Below are positions 17,596-29,047 of a DNA stretch of 64,000 nt, piece by piece. Positions within the stretch are counted from its first letter, which is position 1; each line of letters opens with the position of its first letter. The translations under genes and the position numbers were made by a program. Origin of the DNA: an uncultured Subdoligranulum sp. GTDB taxonomy: Bacteria > Bacillota > Clostridia > Oscillospirales > Ruminococcaceae. The notes under the pieces are model-generated. The model made no database searches. It was given only the letters and a program-made list of their open reading frames with translations, and was not told the DNA's origin. Location of the stretch: the NCBI GenBank assembly GCA_900545545.1, contig UQZO01000005.1:1-64000 (forward strand), given 5' to 3'.

Positions 17596-17626
17596 TTCGG
17601 AAAAATAGCCGAATAACCGAAAAATG

Positions 17627-17659
17627 GCCCCCACCCGCGGCCGCGGGTGGGGGCTTTTT
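17627..17659 (+). terminator. Terminator of nrdD
   Basis: A perfect 14-bp GC-rich stem (17627-17640 with 17641-17654) followed by five T. Confidence 0.88.
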
Positions 17660-17745
17660 GCGTCCATGGGGCACCATCTTTTGACAGCTGCCCGATGCTT
17701 CGCCATATTCCACAAAAGATTAAATTTATTTATCTAAATTTCTAC

Positions 17746-17775
17746 TTGACACAAAGCCGTTTTTCGCCGTATGCT
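17746..17775 (+). promoter_or_regulatory. Promoter of the dehydrogenase pair
   Basis: TTGACA (17746-17751), an 18-bp spacer and TATGCT (17770-17775). Confidence 0.65.
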
Positions 17776-17799
17776 TAACAATAGCGTTTTGAGGAAAGG

Positions 17800-19056
17800 A
17801 TGAGCCAAGTGAACGTTTTCAAAAAGCTGTTTTGCCGTGTTTTTCAGCTGGGTATGCGCATTGCGCTGCCTTTTTTGCCTTATCGTGAGCCCAAACTGAT
17901 CGAAGGTGTGGGCGGCGTGCCTGCGGTGCTGCAGGCGCACAACATCGACTGTGTCATGCTGGTCACCGATGCCGGTGTCCATGGACTGGGCCTGACCGCC
18001 CATCTGGAAGAAGAACTCAAGGCCGCCAACATCCGCTGTGTAGTCTACGATGGCACCGTGGCCAACCCCACCGTGGCCAACGTGGAACAGGCCCGGATGC
18101 TCTATCTGGAAAATGGCTGCCAGGGGCTGATCGCTTTCGGCGGCGGCTCCTCCATGGACTGCGCCAAGGCTGTGGGTGCCCGCATTGTGCGGCCCAAAAA
18201 GCCGCTGGCCAAGATGGAAGGTCTACTGCAGGTCATGCACCGCCTGCCGCTGCTGATCGCCGTGCCCACCACCGCCGGCACCGGCAGTGAGACGACGCTG
18301 GCTGCCGTCATCACCGACGAAAAGATCCACCACAAATACCCCATCAACGATTTCTCGCTGATTCCCCACTATGCCGTGCTGGACCCCGATGTGACCCTCA
18401 ACCTGCCCCGGCAGCTGACCGCCACCACCGGCATGGATGCCCTGACCCATGCGGTGGAAGCCTACATCGGCCGCTCCACCACCAAGGGCACCCGCGCTGC
18501 CGCCATCGAGGCCGTGCAGCTGATCTTTGCCAATCTGCCCGAAGCCTACTTCAACGGCCACAACCGGGAAGCCCGCGCCAACATGCTGCGCGCCGCCTAC
18601 CTGGCCGGTACCGCCTTCACCAAGAGCTATGTGGGCTATGTCCACGCCGTGGCTCACAGCCTGGGCGGCCGCTACGGCATCGCCCACGGCCTGGCCAACA
18701 GCGTGCTGCTGCCCATCGTGCTGAAAGCCTACGGCAGCGCTGCCTGGAAAAAGCTGGCCGAGCTGGCCCGCGCCACCGGCGTGAGCACCGATGCCAGCGA
18801 CGAAGTGGCCGCCAAGGAATTCATCGCCTACATCGACGCCATGAACGCCGCGATGGATATCCCCGAGACGCTGCCCGGCATCCGGACCGAGGATATCCCC
18901 CAGCTGGCCCGCTATGCCGACCACGAGGCCAACCCGCTCTACCCCGTGCCGGTGCTGTGGGGTCCCGATCAGCTGGAAAAAATGTACAAACAAGTTCAGG
19001 AGGTTGCCACCCATGACGGAAATGGACATTCAAGCCATTCTCAAACAGCAGCGTGA
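17800..19056 (+). CDS. Iron-containing (group III) alcohol dehydrogenase
   Basis: 418 residues. Group III ADHs interconvert aldehydes and alcohols with NAD(P)H and Fe2+ or Zn2+. The nucleotide-binding GGGSSMDCAKAVG, the TTAGTGSE loop, and the metal ligands in GMDALTHAVEAY and HAVAHSLGGRYGIAHG (D-H-H-H set) are all present. The first about 30 residues form a hydrophobic, basic extension. The start is ATG 17800 with GAGG five bases before it; GTG 17809 is possible. The 3' end overlaps the next gene by 44 bases, which implies coupled translation. The physiological substrate is unknown. Confidence 0.92.
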   Translation: MSQVNVFKKLFCRVFQLGMRIALPFLPYREPKLIEGVGGVPAVLQAHNIDCVMLVTDAGVHGLGLTAHLEEELKAANIRCVVYDGTVANPTVANVEQARMLYLENGCQGLIAFGGGSSMDCAKAVGARIVRPKKPLAKMEGLLQVMHRLPLLIAVPTTAGTGSETTLAAVITDEKIHHKYPINDFSLIPHYAVLDPDVTLNLPRQLTATTGMDALTHAVEAYIGRSTTKGTRAAAIEAVQLIFANLPEAYFNGHNREARANMLRAAYLAGTAFTKSYVGYVHAVAHSLGGRYGIAHGLANSVLLPIVLKAYGSAAWKKLAELARATGVSTDASDEVAAKEFIAYIDAMNAAMDIPETLPGIRTEDIPQLARYADHEANPLYPVPVLWGPDQLEKMYKQVQEVATHDGNGHSSHSQTAA

Positions 19057-20392
19057 GTATTTCGCTGCCGGTCATACCTTGTCCGCCGAGGCCCGCCTCG
19101 CGGCCCTGAAAAAGCTCAAGGCATCGCTGCAGAGCCACGAGACCGAGCTGGCCCGCGCCCTGAAACAGGACCTGGGCAAGTCTGCCACCGAAAGCTACAT
19201 GTGTGAAACGGGGCTGACCATGTCCGAAGCCAGCTGGATGATCCGCCATCTGCGCCGTCTGATGCGGGACCGCACGGTGCCCACGCCCCTTGCCCAGTTT
19301 GCAGCCCGGAGCTTCCGTTCCCCCTCCCCCTACGGCAACGTGCTGATCATGAGTCCGTGGAACTATCCCGTGCTGCTGACGCTGGACCCGCTGATCGATG
19401 CCATTGCCGCCGGCAACACCGCCATCGTCAAGCCCAGCGCCTATGCCCCGGCCACCGCCGCCGTGCTCAAAGAGATTGTGGAAGAGTGCTTCCCGCCGGA
19501 GTACGTCTGCGTCGTCACCGGCGGCCGCGCCGAAAACCAGGCCCTGCTGCGCCAGAAGTTCGACATGATCTTCTTCACCGGCAGCAAGGCCGTGGGCAAG
19601 GAGGTGCTGCGCTGCGCCGCCGAGCACCTGACCCCCGCCGTGCTGGAACTGGGCGGCAAAAGCCCCTGCATTGTGGAAAAATCCGCCAAAATCGGCCTGG
19701 CTGCCAAGCGCATCGTCTTTGGCAAGTATCTCAACTGCGGCCAGACCTGCGTGGCGCCGGACTACATCCTTTGCGATGCCTCCATCCGCGATGAGCTGAT
19801 TGCCGCCATCCGGAAAGAGATCACCGCCCAGTACGGCGCCGATCCCATGGCCAACGAGAACTACGGCAAGATCATCAACGAAAAGCACTACCACCGCCTC
19901 ATGGGCCTGATCGACCCTGCCAAGGTGGTTTGCGGCGGCACCGGCGACGAAGCTGCCCAGCGCATTGCCCCCACCGTCATGAAGGACGTGACCTGGGAGG
20001 ATGCCGTCATGGGCGAGGAGATTTTCGGACCCATTCTGCCGGTGCTGACCTATACCGACCTGGATGCCACCCTGGCCGAGATCGAGGCACATCCCCACCC
20101 GCTGGCGCTCTACCTCTTCAGCGAGGACAAGGCCGTGCAGCGCAAGGTGCTGGACCGCTGCCACTTCGGCGGCGGCTGCCTGAACGATACCATCATCCAC
20201 CTGGCCACCAGCGCCATGCCCTTTGGCGGCGTGGGCGAGAGCGGCATGGGCGGCTACCACGGCAAGGCCGGGTTTGAAGCCTTCAGCCATCTGCGCAGCA
20301 TTGTGGACAAAAAAACCTGGCTGGACATGCCGGTGCGCTACCAGCCCTACAGCAGCCTCAAAGACAAAATGCTGCGGTTCTTCCTGCAGTAA
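19013..20392 (+). CDS. NAD(P)-dependent aldehyde dehydrogenase
   Basis: 459 residues, the short class 3-type ALDH length. It oxidises aldehydes to acids. Motifs seen are the NAD-binding MSPWNYPVLLTLDPL, AGNTAIVKPSAYAP, the glycine-rich FFTGSKAVGKEV, the catalytic glutamate in LELGGKSP and the catalytic cysteine in YLNCGQTCVAPDY. EIFGPILPVL is also typical. The start at 19013 has AGGAGG ten bases upstream, inside the end of the ADH gene. ADH and ALDH together could disproportionate an aldehyde or run alcohol-acid conversion. Confidence 0.93.
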   Translation: MTEMDIQAILKQQREYFAAGHTLSAEARLAALKKLKASLQSHETELARALKQDLGKSATESYMCETGLTMSEASWMIRHLRRLMRDRTVPTPLAQFAARSFRSPSPYGNVLIMSPWNYPVLLTLDPLIDAIAAGNTAIVKPSAYAPATAAVLKEIVEECFPPEYVCVVTGGRAENQALLRQKFDMIFFTGSKAVGKEVLRCAAEHLTPAVLELGGKSPCIVEKSAKIGLAAKRIVFGKYLNCGQTCVAPDYILCDASIRDELIAAIRKEITAQYGADPMANENYGKIINEKHYHRLMGLIDPAKVVCGGTGDEAAQRIAPTVMKDVTWEDAVMGEEIFGPILPVLTYTDLDATLAEIEAHPHPLALYLFSEDKAVQRKVLDRCHFGGGCLNDTIIHLATSAMPFGGVGESGMGGYHGKAGFEAFSHLRSIVDKKTWLDMPVRYQPYSSLKDKMLRFFLQ

Positions 20393-20401
20393 CCGCATAT
20401 T

Positions 20402-20436
20402 CCGCCGTACCGCCCCGTGCCGGTACGGCGGTTTTT
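20402..20436 (+). terminator. Terminator of the dehydrogenase pair
   Basis: An 11-bp stem (20402-20412 with 20421-20431) followed by five T, ten bases after the stop codon. Confidence 0.9.
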
Positions 20437-20475
20437 GCTGCCGCGACGAGTCTTGCAGAAGTTGCCGCGGAATCA

Positions 20476-20504
20476 TTGACATAGCCTGTTAGTCGTGCTA
20501 AACT
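20476..20504 (+). promoter_or_regulatory. Promoter and likely metal-repressor operator of feoAB
   Basis: TTGACA (20476-20481), a 17-bp spacer and TAAACT (20499-20504). The inverted repeat GTTAG-TCGTG-CTAAAC (20488-20503) spans the spacer and -10 box. TTAG/CTAA half-sites are typical of DtxR/IdeR-type operators, so iron repression is plausible; the regulator is not in this window. Confidence 0.65.
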
Positions 20505-20560
20505 TTTTGGCGGATAAGGATGTTTTCGGCCTGCAAGACAGGCAGGAGGTAGAAAAGTTT

Positions 20561-22942
20561 ATGACATTGGCGGAACTAAAAATCGGGCAGGATGCGTTGA
20601 TCGAATCGATCGGGGGCACAGGCGAACTGCGCCACCACCTGCTGGATATGGGCCTAACCCCGGGCACCGAGGTTACGCTGCGTAAAGTAGCCCCCATGGG
20701 CGACCCCATCGAGGTAGAGCTGCGCGGCTATGAACTGACGCTGCGGCTGGACGATGCGGCCAAAATCACCGTAGAAAACGTACATGATACCGACCGTGCC
20801 GCCCGCACAGAGTCGCGGCACGCCCCCATCCCCCACCCCGGCGTGGGCGAGCTGGGCAACGCGGCCAGCTACCGCAGCCGCAAGGCCGGCGCCCCCATCC
20901 CCAAAGGCGCACCGCTGACCTTTGCCCTGGCCGGCAACCAGAACTGCGGCAAAACCACCCTGTTCAACCAGCTGACCGGCTCCAACCAGCACGTGGGCAA
21001 CTTTCCCGGCGTGACGGTGGACCGCAAGGACGGCGTGATCCGCGGCCACAGCGAGGCCACTGTCACCGACCTGCCGGGCATCTATTCCCTCTCCCCCTAC
21101 TCCAACGAGGAGATCGTTACCCGGGATTTCATCCTGCAGCAGAAACCCAACGGCATCATCAACATTGTGGATGCCTCCAACATCGAGCGCAACCTTTACC
21201 TGACCATGCAGCTGATGGAACTGCAGATTCCCATGGTACTGGCGCTGAATATGATGGACGAAGTCCGCGCCAACGGCGGCACCATCCTGGTCAACGAGCT
21301 GGAAAACGCCCTGGGCATCCCGGTGGTGCCCATCTCCGCCGCCAAGAACGAGGGCATTGATGAGCTGATCGAGCACGCCCTGCATGTGGCGCGTCACCGG
21401 GAATTGCCGGGACGCATCGACTTCTGTACGGCAGGGGCCGACGCCCACGACCCTAAGGGTGCCGTACACCGCTGCATCCACGCGGTGGCCCATTTGATTG
21501 AGGACCACGCGGCGGCGGCCGGTCTGCCGCTGCGATTTGCCTCCACCAAGCTGGTGGAAGGCGACGGCCCCATTCTGGAAGCCCTGCAGCTGGACCAGAA
21601 CGAGAAGGAACTGCTGGACCACACCATTACCGAGCTGGAAAGCGAAACCGGCCTGGACCGGGAAGCCGCGCTGGCCGATATGCGGTTCACCTTTATCGAA
21701 AAGCTCTGTGCCGAAACCGTGGTAAAGCCTGGGGAGAGCCGGGAACACAAACGCAGCGTGGCCATTGACCGGGTACTGACCGGAAAATACACCGCCCTGC
21801 CCTGCTTCATCGGCATTATGGCGGTGGTGTTCTGGCTGACCTTCGGTGTCATCGGTGCGGTGCTGTCGGACTGGATGACCATGGGCATCGACGCCCTGAC
21901 CGGCGTGGCAGATAGTGCCCTCACCGCCTACGGCATCAACCCGGTGGTCCATTCCCTCGTCATCGACGGCATCTTCGCCGGTGTAGGCAGCGTGCTGAGC
22001 TTCCTGCCCACCATCGTGACGCTGTTCTTCTTCCTTTCCATTCTGGAGGATACCGGCTACATGGCCCGTGTGGCCTTCGTCATGGACAAGCTGCTGCGCC
22101 GCATCGGTCTTTCGGGCCGCAGCTTCGTGCCCATGCTCATCGGTTTCGGCTGCTCGGTGCCCGCCATTATGGCCACCCGCACCCTGTCCAGTGACCGTGA
22201 CCGCCGGATGACCATTCTGCTGACGCCCTTTATGAGCTGCTCGGCCAAGCTGCCCATCTACGCCCTGTTCACGGCAGCCTTCTTTGCGCCGGTGTGGCGT
22301 GCCCCGGTGATGATCCTGCTGTATCTCTTCGGCATCCTGTGCGGCGTGCTCTACGCCCTCATCCTCAAGCACACCAAGTTCCACGGTGAGCCGGTGCCCT
22401 TCGTCATGGAGCTGCCCAACTACCGCCTGCCCAGCGCCCGCAGCGTGGGCCAGCTGATCTGGGAAAAGGCCCGCGACTTTGTGCAGCGTGCCTTCACCAT
22501 CATCTTTGTGGCAACGGTCATCATCTGGTTCCTGCAGACCTTTGATGCCCGCCTGAATGTGGCCGCCTCCGCCGACAGCAGCCTGCTGGCGCTGATCGGT
22601 TCCTGGATTTCGCCGCTGTTTGCGCCGCTGGGCTTTGCCGACTGGCGCGTTTCCACCGCGCTGATTACCGGCTTTACCGCCAAGGAGAGCGTGGTTTCCA
22701 CCCTGACGGTGCTGCTGGGCGGCGATACCGGGGCGCTGGCTTCGCTGTTTACGCCCTTCACTGCCCTGGTATTCCTGGTCTTTACCCTGCTGTACACCCC
22801 CTGTGTGGCTGCCATCGCCGCCGTCCGGCGGGAGATGGGTAGTGCCAAAGCGGCGGCCGGGGTGGTCGTTGCCCAGTGCGTCATCGCCTGGGTGGTGGCG
22901 TTCCTGGTCCACTGCATCGGCCTGCTGATCGGCCTGGCCTGA
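20561..22942 (+). CDS. feoB: FeoA-FeoB fusion, ferrous iron transporter
   Basis: 793 residues. Residues 1-74 are a FeoA SH3-like domain (MTLAELKIGQDALIESIGG, HHLLDMGLTPGTEV). After a roughly 45-residue linker comes the FeoB G-domain: G1 GNQNCGKTT near 125, the NFPGVTVD switch, G3 DLPGIY and G4 NMMD. The membrane domain has two Gate motifs, including FGCSVPAIMATR and SCSAKLPIYALF. The ATG at 20561 is preceded by AGGAGG. The fusion keeps the regulatory FeoA with its G-protein partner. It imports Fe2+, the form available without oxygen. Confidence 0.96.
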   Translation: MTLAELKIGQDALIESIGGTGELRHHLLDMGLTPGTEVTLRKVAPMGDPIEVELRGYELTLRLDDAAKITVENVHDTDRAARTESRHAPIPHPGVGELGNAASYRSRKAGAPIPKGAPLTFALAGNQNCGKTTLFNQLTGSNQHVGNFPGVTVDRKDGVIRGHSEATVTDLPGIYSLSPYSNEEIVTRDFILQQKPNGIINIVDASNIERNLYLTMQLMELQIPMVLALNMMDEVRANGGTILVNELENALGIPVVPISAAKNEGIDELIEHALHVARHRELPGRIDFCTAGADAHDPKGAVHRCIHAVAHLIEDHAAAAGLPLRFASTKLVEGDGPILEALQLDQNEKELLDHTITELESETGLDREAALADMRFTFIEKLCAETVVKPGESREHKRSVAIDRVLTGKYTALPCFIGIMAVVFWLTFGVIGAVLSDWMTMGIDALTGVADSALTAYGINPVVHSLVIDGIFAGVGSVLSFLPTIVTLFFFLSILEDTGYMARVAFVMDKLLRRIGLSGRSFVPMLIGFGCSVPAIMATRTLSSDRDRRMTILLTPFMSCSAKLPIYALFTAAFFAPVWRAPVMILLYLFGILCGVLYALILKHTKFHGEPVPFVMELPNYRLPSARSVGQLIWEKARDFVQRAFTIIFVATVIIWFLQTFDARLNVAASADSSLLALIGSWISPLFAPLGFADWRVSTALITGFTAKESVVSTLTVLLGGDTGALASLFTPFTALVFLVFTLLYTPCVAAIAAVRREMGSAKAAAGVVVAQCVIAWVVAFLVHCIGLLIGLA

Positions 22943-22957
22943 GTTTTTAACAAACAT

Positions 22958-22999
22958 AAAAAACGCCCGACGGTTCAAATTTCCCGTCGGGTGTTTTTT
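22958..22999. terminator. Bidirectional terminator between feoAB and the GT2 gene
   Basis: An 11-bp stem (22963-22973 with 22984-22994) flanked by A on the left and T on the right. Confidence 0.88.
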
Positions 23000-23009
23000 A
23001 TACTTTGGT

Positions 23010-23951
23010 TCAGCGGCCTTCCTCGGTTTCGGCCACAATATAAATCGGCCGATGTTTGACTTCCAGGTAGGTTTTGGCCAGATATTCGCCCACAATGCCG
23101 ATGCAGAACAGCTGCACACCGCTGCACAGCAGGATGATGCATACCAGGCTGGGCCAGCCGGAAGTGGGGTCGCCGAAGGCCAGCGCCCGGATGACCACAA
23201 ACAGAATGCCGATAAAAGCCAGCACGCAGAACAGCACACCGGCCCCCGCCGCGATCAGCAGCGGCGTGGTGGAGAAGCCCACAATGCCCTCGATGGAATA
23301 CTTGAAAAGACCCCAGAAATTCCACTTGGTGGTACCGGCCACCCGCTCGATGTTCTCGTAATCGAACCACTTGGTCTTGAAGCCCACCCAACTGAAGATG
23401 CCTTTGCTGAAGCGGTTGTACTCCGCCATACTCAGCACGGCGTCCACCATCTTGCGGCTCATCAGCCGGAAATCCCGGGCACCGTCCACGATCTCGGTAT
23501 CCGACATCTTGTTGATGATCTGGTAGAATTTTTTGGCAAACCAGCTGCGCAGCGGCGGCTCGCCCTTGCGGGTGGTGCGGCGGGTGGCGGCACAGTCATA
23601 CTCCCCGGTGAGCAGCGTGTCCAGCATGGCGGGCAGCAGCGCCGGCGGGTCCTGCAGGTCGGCGTCCATCGTGGCTACATAGTCGCCCTTGGCGGCCTGA
23701 AGCCCCGCGTAAATGCCGGCCTCCTTGCCGAAATTGCGGCTAAAGGAAACATAGCGCACCCGGGCATCCTGGGCGTGCAGCTCCCGGGCTACCCGCAGGG
23801 TGCCGTCCCGGGAACCGTCGTCGATAAAGATAAACTCAAACTCCGCACCGTGGCTTTTGCCCATCTCGGCCGCCACACGGCTGGCCTCCTTGTAAAAAAG
23901 CGGCATGGACTCTTCTTCGTTATAACAAGGAACGATCAGACTGATCAGCAT
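23010..23951 (-). CDS. Family 2 glycosyltransferase with two C-terminal membrane segments
   Basis: 313 residues. The N-terminal GT-A domain has SLIVPCYNEEESMP, the nucleotide-binding FIDDGSRDGT and the DXD-type metal motif TMDADLQDPP. Two transmembrane helices follow at about residues 230-290. This is the polyprenyl-phosphate glycosyltransferase layout (DPM1/GtrB/YfdH/YkoT-like), which loads a sugar onto undecaprenyl phosphate for transfer outside the cell. The start at 23951 has an AGGA site. The gene is a single unit with its own promoter. Acceptor and sugar are not known. Confidence 0.9.
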   Translation of the reverse strand: MLISLIVPCYNEEESMPLFYKEASRVAAEMGKSHGAEFEFIFIDDGSRDGTLRVARELHAQDARVRYVSFSRNFGKEAGIYAGLQAAKGDYVATMDADLQDPPALLPAMLDTLLTGEYDCAATRRTTRKGEPPLRSWFAKKFYQIINKMSDTEIVDGARDFRLMSRKMVDAVLSMAEYNRFSKGIFSWVGFKTKWFDYENIERVAGTTKWNFWGLFKYSIEGIVGFSTTPLLIAAGAGVLFCVLAFIGILFVVIRALAFGDPTSGWPSLVCIILLCSGVQLFCIGIVGEYLAKTYLEVKHRPIYIVAETEEGR

Positions 23952-23998
23952 GGTAGTTATCCTGCTTTCCTGCCCCAAACGGCAAAAACTATGGCTTT

Positions 23999-24027
23999 AT
24001 TATACCTTTTTTGTGTCGGGTTGTAAA
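23999..24027 (-). promoter_or_regulatory. Promoter of the GT2 gene
   Basis: TTTACA (complement of 24022-24027), a 17-bp spacer and a perfect TATAAT (complement of 23999-24004). Confidence 0.85.
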
Positions 24028-24034
24028 TAGACAG

Positions 24035-24068
24035 AAAAAGGGCGCCGCCCCCTGACGGAACGGCGCCC
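24035..24068 (-). terminator. Terminator of the yhbY-leuS gene run
   Basis: An 8-bp GC stem (24040-24047 with 24061-24068) followed on the minus strand by T-rich sequence, 22 bases after the leuS stop. Confidence 0.8.
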
Positions 24069-24089
24069 GGATGTTGGATTTTTCAGCAA

Positions 24090-26633
<2,544 letters not shown>

Positions 26634-26663
26634 AATAACTTCTCTCCCCACTCGAGCCGCCGC

Positions 26664-27038
26664 TTACTCAGCGGTCTCGGTTTTTTCTTCCAGCCATTCG
26701 CTGGCAGGCACAGGCGTTGCATCGGCCCAGAGGTGCTCCAGGTCGTAGTAGTCATGCGCTTCCTGCGTAAAGACATGCACGATGACGCTGCCGTAATCCA
26801 GCAGCACCCAGCGTTTGCCGTCGTGGCCTTCGGTGCGCAGGACGTTGACGCCCTGGCGGCCCAGCTGGAACTCCGCCTCATCGGCCAGGGCGCCCACATG
26901 GGTGGTGGACGTACCGGTGGCGATGACGAAGTACTCGGTCACGGTGGTCAGGTCCTCCACGGCCAGAATGTGGACGTTGAGGGCTTTTTTGGCGTCCAGC
27001 GCGCGGGCCAGACGGATGGCAAGTTCTCTGCTTTCCAT
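26664..27038 (-). CDS. rsfS: Ribosomal silencing factor
   Basis: 124 residues. RsfS (Iojap/YbeB) binds L14 on the 50S subunit and blocks subunit joining during starvation. Family features are LNVHILAVEDLTTVTEYFVIATG, THVGALADE and WVLLDYGSVIVHVF. The ATG at 27038 has an AGGAG site. It is 21 bases downstream of the LCP gene and 30 bases upstream of leuS; rsfS next to nadD/yqeK is a conserved neighbourhood. Confidence 0.95.
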   Translation of the reverse strand: MESRELAIRLARALDAKKALNVHILAVEDLTTVTEYFVIATGTSTTHVGALADEAEFQLGRQGVNVLRTEGHDGKRWVLLDYGSVIVHVFTQEAHDYYDLEHLWADATPVPASEWLEEKTETAE

Positions 27039-27059
27039 ATGGTAAACTCCTATCAATGG

Positions 27060-28994
27060 TTAGGCGGCGGGTTCTTCCTCCGAACTGCTGTCTGAGGAGG
27101 TGCTGTCCGACGAGGTTTCGGTGCTCTCGCTCTCGGTGACATCCACAACCTGGCTGGAACCATCCAGGTTGTTGTTATGCTGGGCCTGGTCGGCTTCGCT
27201 CATCAGGCCGCCCATATACTGGATGTTGGGGTCGGTGGCGGTGTAACCGGACAGATCCACCACATTGTCGCACAGGTTGAGCTCGCTGGCATCCACCGGG
27301 CCGGTATTCTCGCGGAAATACTGGTTAAGCAGATCCGCATCCTCCTGACGGGCCGGGTAGAGCAGCGCTTCTCCCTGATACTGCGGGCCGCTGATGACCG
27401 GCATCTGGCAGATCATGATCTTGTTGCTGTCCACGTTGAGCAGGCTGACCGCAAAGCTGATGAGCTGGGAAGCGCTGAGGTCGGTCTCCATATAGTTCAA
27501 CACGGCGGGGGTCAGCTTGGCAACGTCCCAGATGTTGCCGATGCTCTTGAGCTTGCGGAAGAGCGCAGCATAGAACTGGCGCTGCATGTTCAGACGGCCG
27601 ATATCGCCGTCGGGGTAGATCTTACGGGCACGCAGCAGGAACTCCATGGACGCACCGTTCAGCGTCTGATAACCGGCACTGATCTTGCTGTCGCCCAGGC
27701 CCAGGGCTGCGTAGTCCACATCAAAGGGAACGTAAATTTCCACGCCGCCGAAGAGGTCCACCAGCTCGGTGAGCATCTCCAGACGGATGGTCACATAACC
27801 GTCGATGGGGATCTTGTACTGGTCGGCCACCAGTTCACACAGGGCCGCCATATTGTTGTTGCCGTCCGTTCCCTGGGTCTTGGCCACGCCGTTGATACGG
27901 TAGTTGCCGGACACGCTGCGATCGGTGGTGACCATGGTATCGCGGGGGATCTGCAGCATCTTGAGTTCGCCCGTTTCGTTGTTGAAATGGACGTAAAGGA
28001 TCATATCGGTCATGCCGTCGTTGACGTCGGAATCGTTGGCGGCACCGGCGGACAGGTCATCGGCGCTGGAACGGTCCACGCCGGTGACCAGGATGTTCAG
28101 CTCCTTGCCCTGGAACTCCTTGGGGGTGTTGATGAGCTGGCTGATCTTGATGGCACCGCCTTCAGGGGCGATAGCCGCCATGATAAAGGCATAGGCACCG
28201 CCGAAGATCATGAGAATGATGAGCAGGGTGATGAGCAGGATCTTCCACCACAGGCCCTTCTTCTTTTTCTTCTTGCCCTTGCCCTTTCCGCCGTCATCCC
28301 CTTTTTTGCCGCCCTTTTTGCCGCGGGGGGCATCCCCGTCCCGGGGTGGTTTGCGGCCGCCGTTTCCGCCGCTGCTTTTGGCGGAACGGTAGGTGGACTT
28401 TTCCGGAAGAGAGGCATCCGGCGTGCTGCGGGTGGCGGCAGCCGGTTCTTCCATCTGGATGCCGCCCGAAGCAGGCGCGGTGTCGGCGTTGTAATCATAG
28501 GCCGGTTTGCTGCCTTTGGTGTTGCGCACATCCAGGTGCTGGACCTGGGTGCGCGGGCGGGCAGCCTGGGCCGATTGGGCAGACTGGGTGGATGTACGCA
28601 CCGTGCGGCGCTGCGCAGGGAAGTTGACGGTGTTGCCGTACTTGCGCTCGGCCGCGGCACGGTAGGCCAGGGCCTGCTTCTGGGCATGGGTCAGTTCCCG
28701 CGGGGCCTCCGGCTCCTGCACCGGCGGCGGAGTCTGTACCTCTGCCTGCTGCTGCACCTGCTGTGCCTGCTCCTGCGCCTGCTGCATCTGACGGATATGA
28801 CGCCCCTGCGCGGCGCGCACGGGCTGCTGCACCACGCGGCGGTGAGCATTCTGGTTGGCCAGCTGCTGGGCGCGGCGGCGTGCGGCTTCGTATTGATCCT
28901 GGTCCTGCATACCGGAACCGGCTGTGCGGGGCCGGGCAGCTGAATAAGCACTGCCGGACGCGCCGCCAGTGTGGAGCTTACGCGGTTCGCTCAT
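27060..28994 (-). CDS. LytR-CpsA-Psr (LCP) family protein with a long cytoplasmic tail
   Basis: 644 residues. LCP enzymes transfer undecaprenyl-linked glycopolymers onto peptidoglycan. The N-terminal about 246 residues are low-complexity (Q/A-rich, then P-rich, then G/K-rich ending in six lysines) and should be cytoplasmic. One transmembrane helix follows (about 247-275), then the extracellular LCP domain from about 300 with NILVTGVDRSS, the arginine motif LQIPRDTMV, and GRLNMQRQF. A Ser/Thr/Glu-rich tail closes the protein. The very long disordered N-terminus is unusual in length. The ATG at 28994 follows GGAGG. Confidence 0.9.
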   Translation of the reverse strand: MSEPRKLHTGGASGSAYSAARPRTAGSGMQDQDQYEAARRRAQQLANQNAHRRVVQQPVRAAQGRHIRQMQQAQEQAQQVQQQAEVQTPPPVQEPEAPRELTHAQKQALAYRAAAERKYGNTVNFPAQRRTVRTSTQSAQSAQAARPRTQVQHLDVRNTKGSKPAYDYNADTAPASGGIQMEEPAAATRSTPDASLPEKSTYRSAKSSGGNGGRKPPRDGDAPRGKKGGKKGDDGGKGKGKKKKKKGLWWKILLITLLIILMIFGGAYAFIMAAIAPEGGAIKISQLINTPKEFQGKELNILVTGVDRSSADDLSAGAANDSDVNDGMTDMILYVHFNNETGELKMLQIPRDTMVTTDRSVSGNYRINGVAKTQGTDGNNNMAALCELVADQYKIPIDGYVTIRLEMLTELVDLFGGVEIYVPFDVDYAALGLGDSKISAGYQTLNGASMEFLLRARKIYPDGDIGRLNMQRQFYAALFRKLKSIGNIWDVAKLTPAVLNYMETDLSASQLISFAVSLLNVDSNKIMICQMPVISGPQYQGEALLYPARQEDADLLNQYFRENTGPVDASELNLCDNVVDLSGYTATDPNIQYMGGLMSEADQAQHNNNLDGSSQVVDVTESESTETSSDSTSSDSSSEEEPAA

Positions 28995-29047
28995 GGACGT
29001 TTCCTCCCTGTACATGGCATTTCACAGTCTGCGGCGCACAGGCCGCC

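Noticed and set aside
20654..23239. A minus-strand open frame of 861 codons opposite feoAB
   Set aside because: Shadow of the FeoA-FeoB fusion, rich in His/Gln/Gly, crossing a strong bidirectional terminator.
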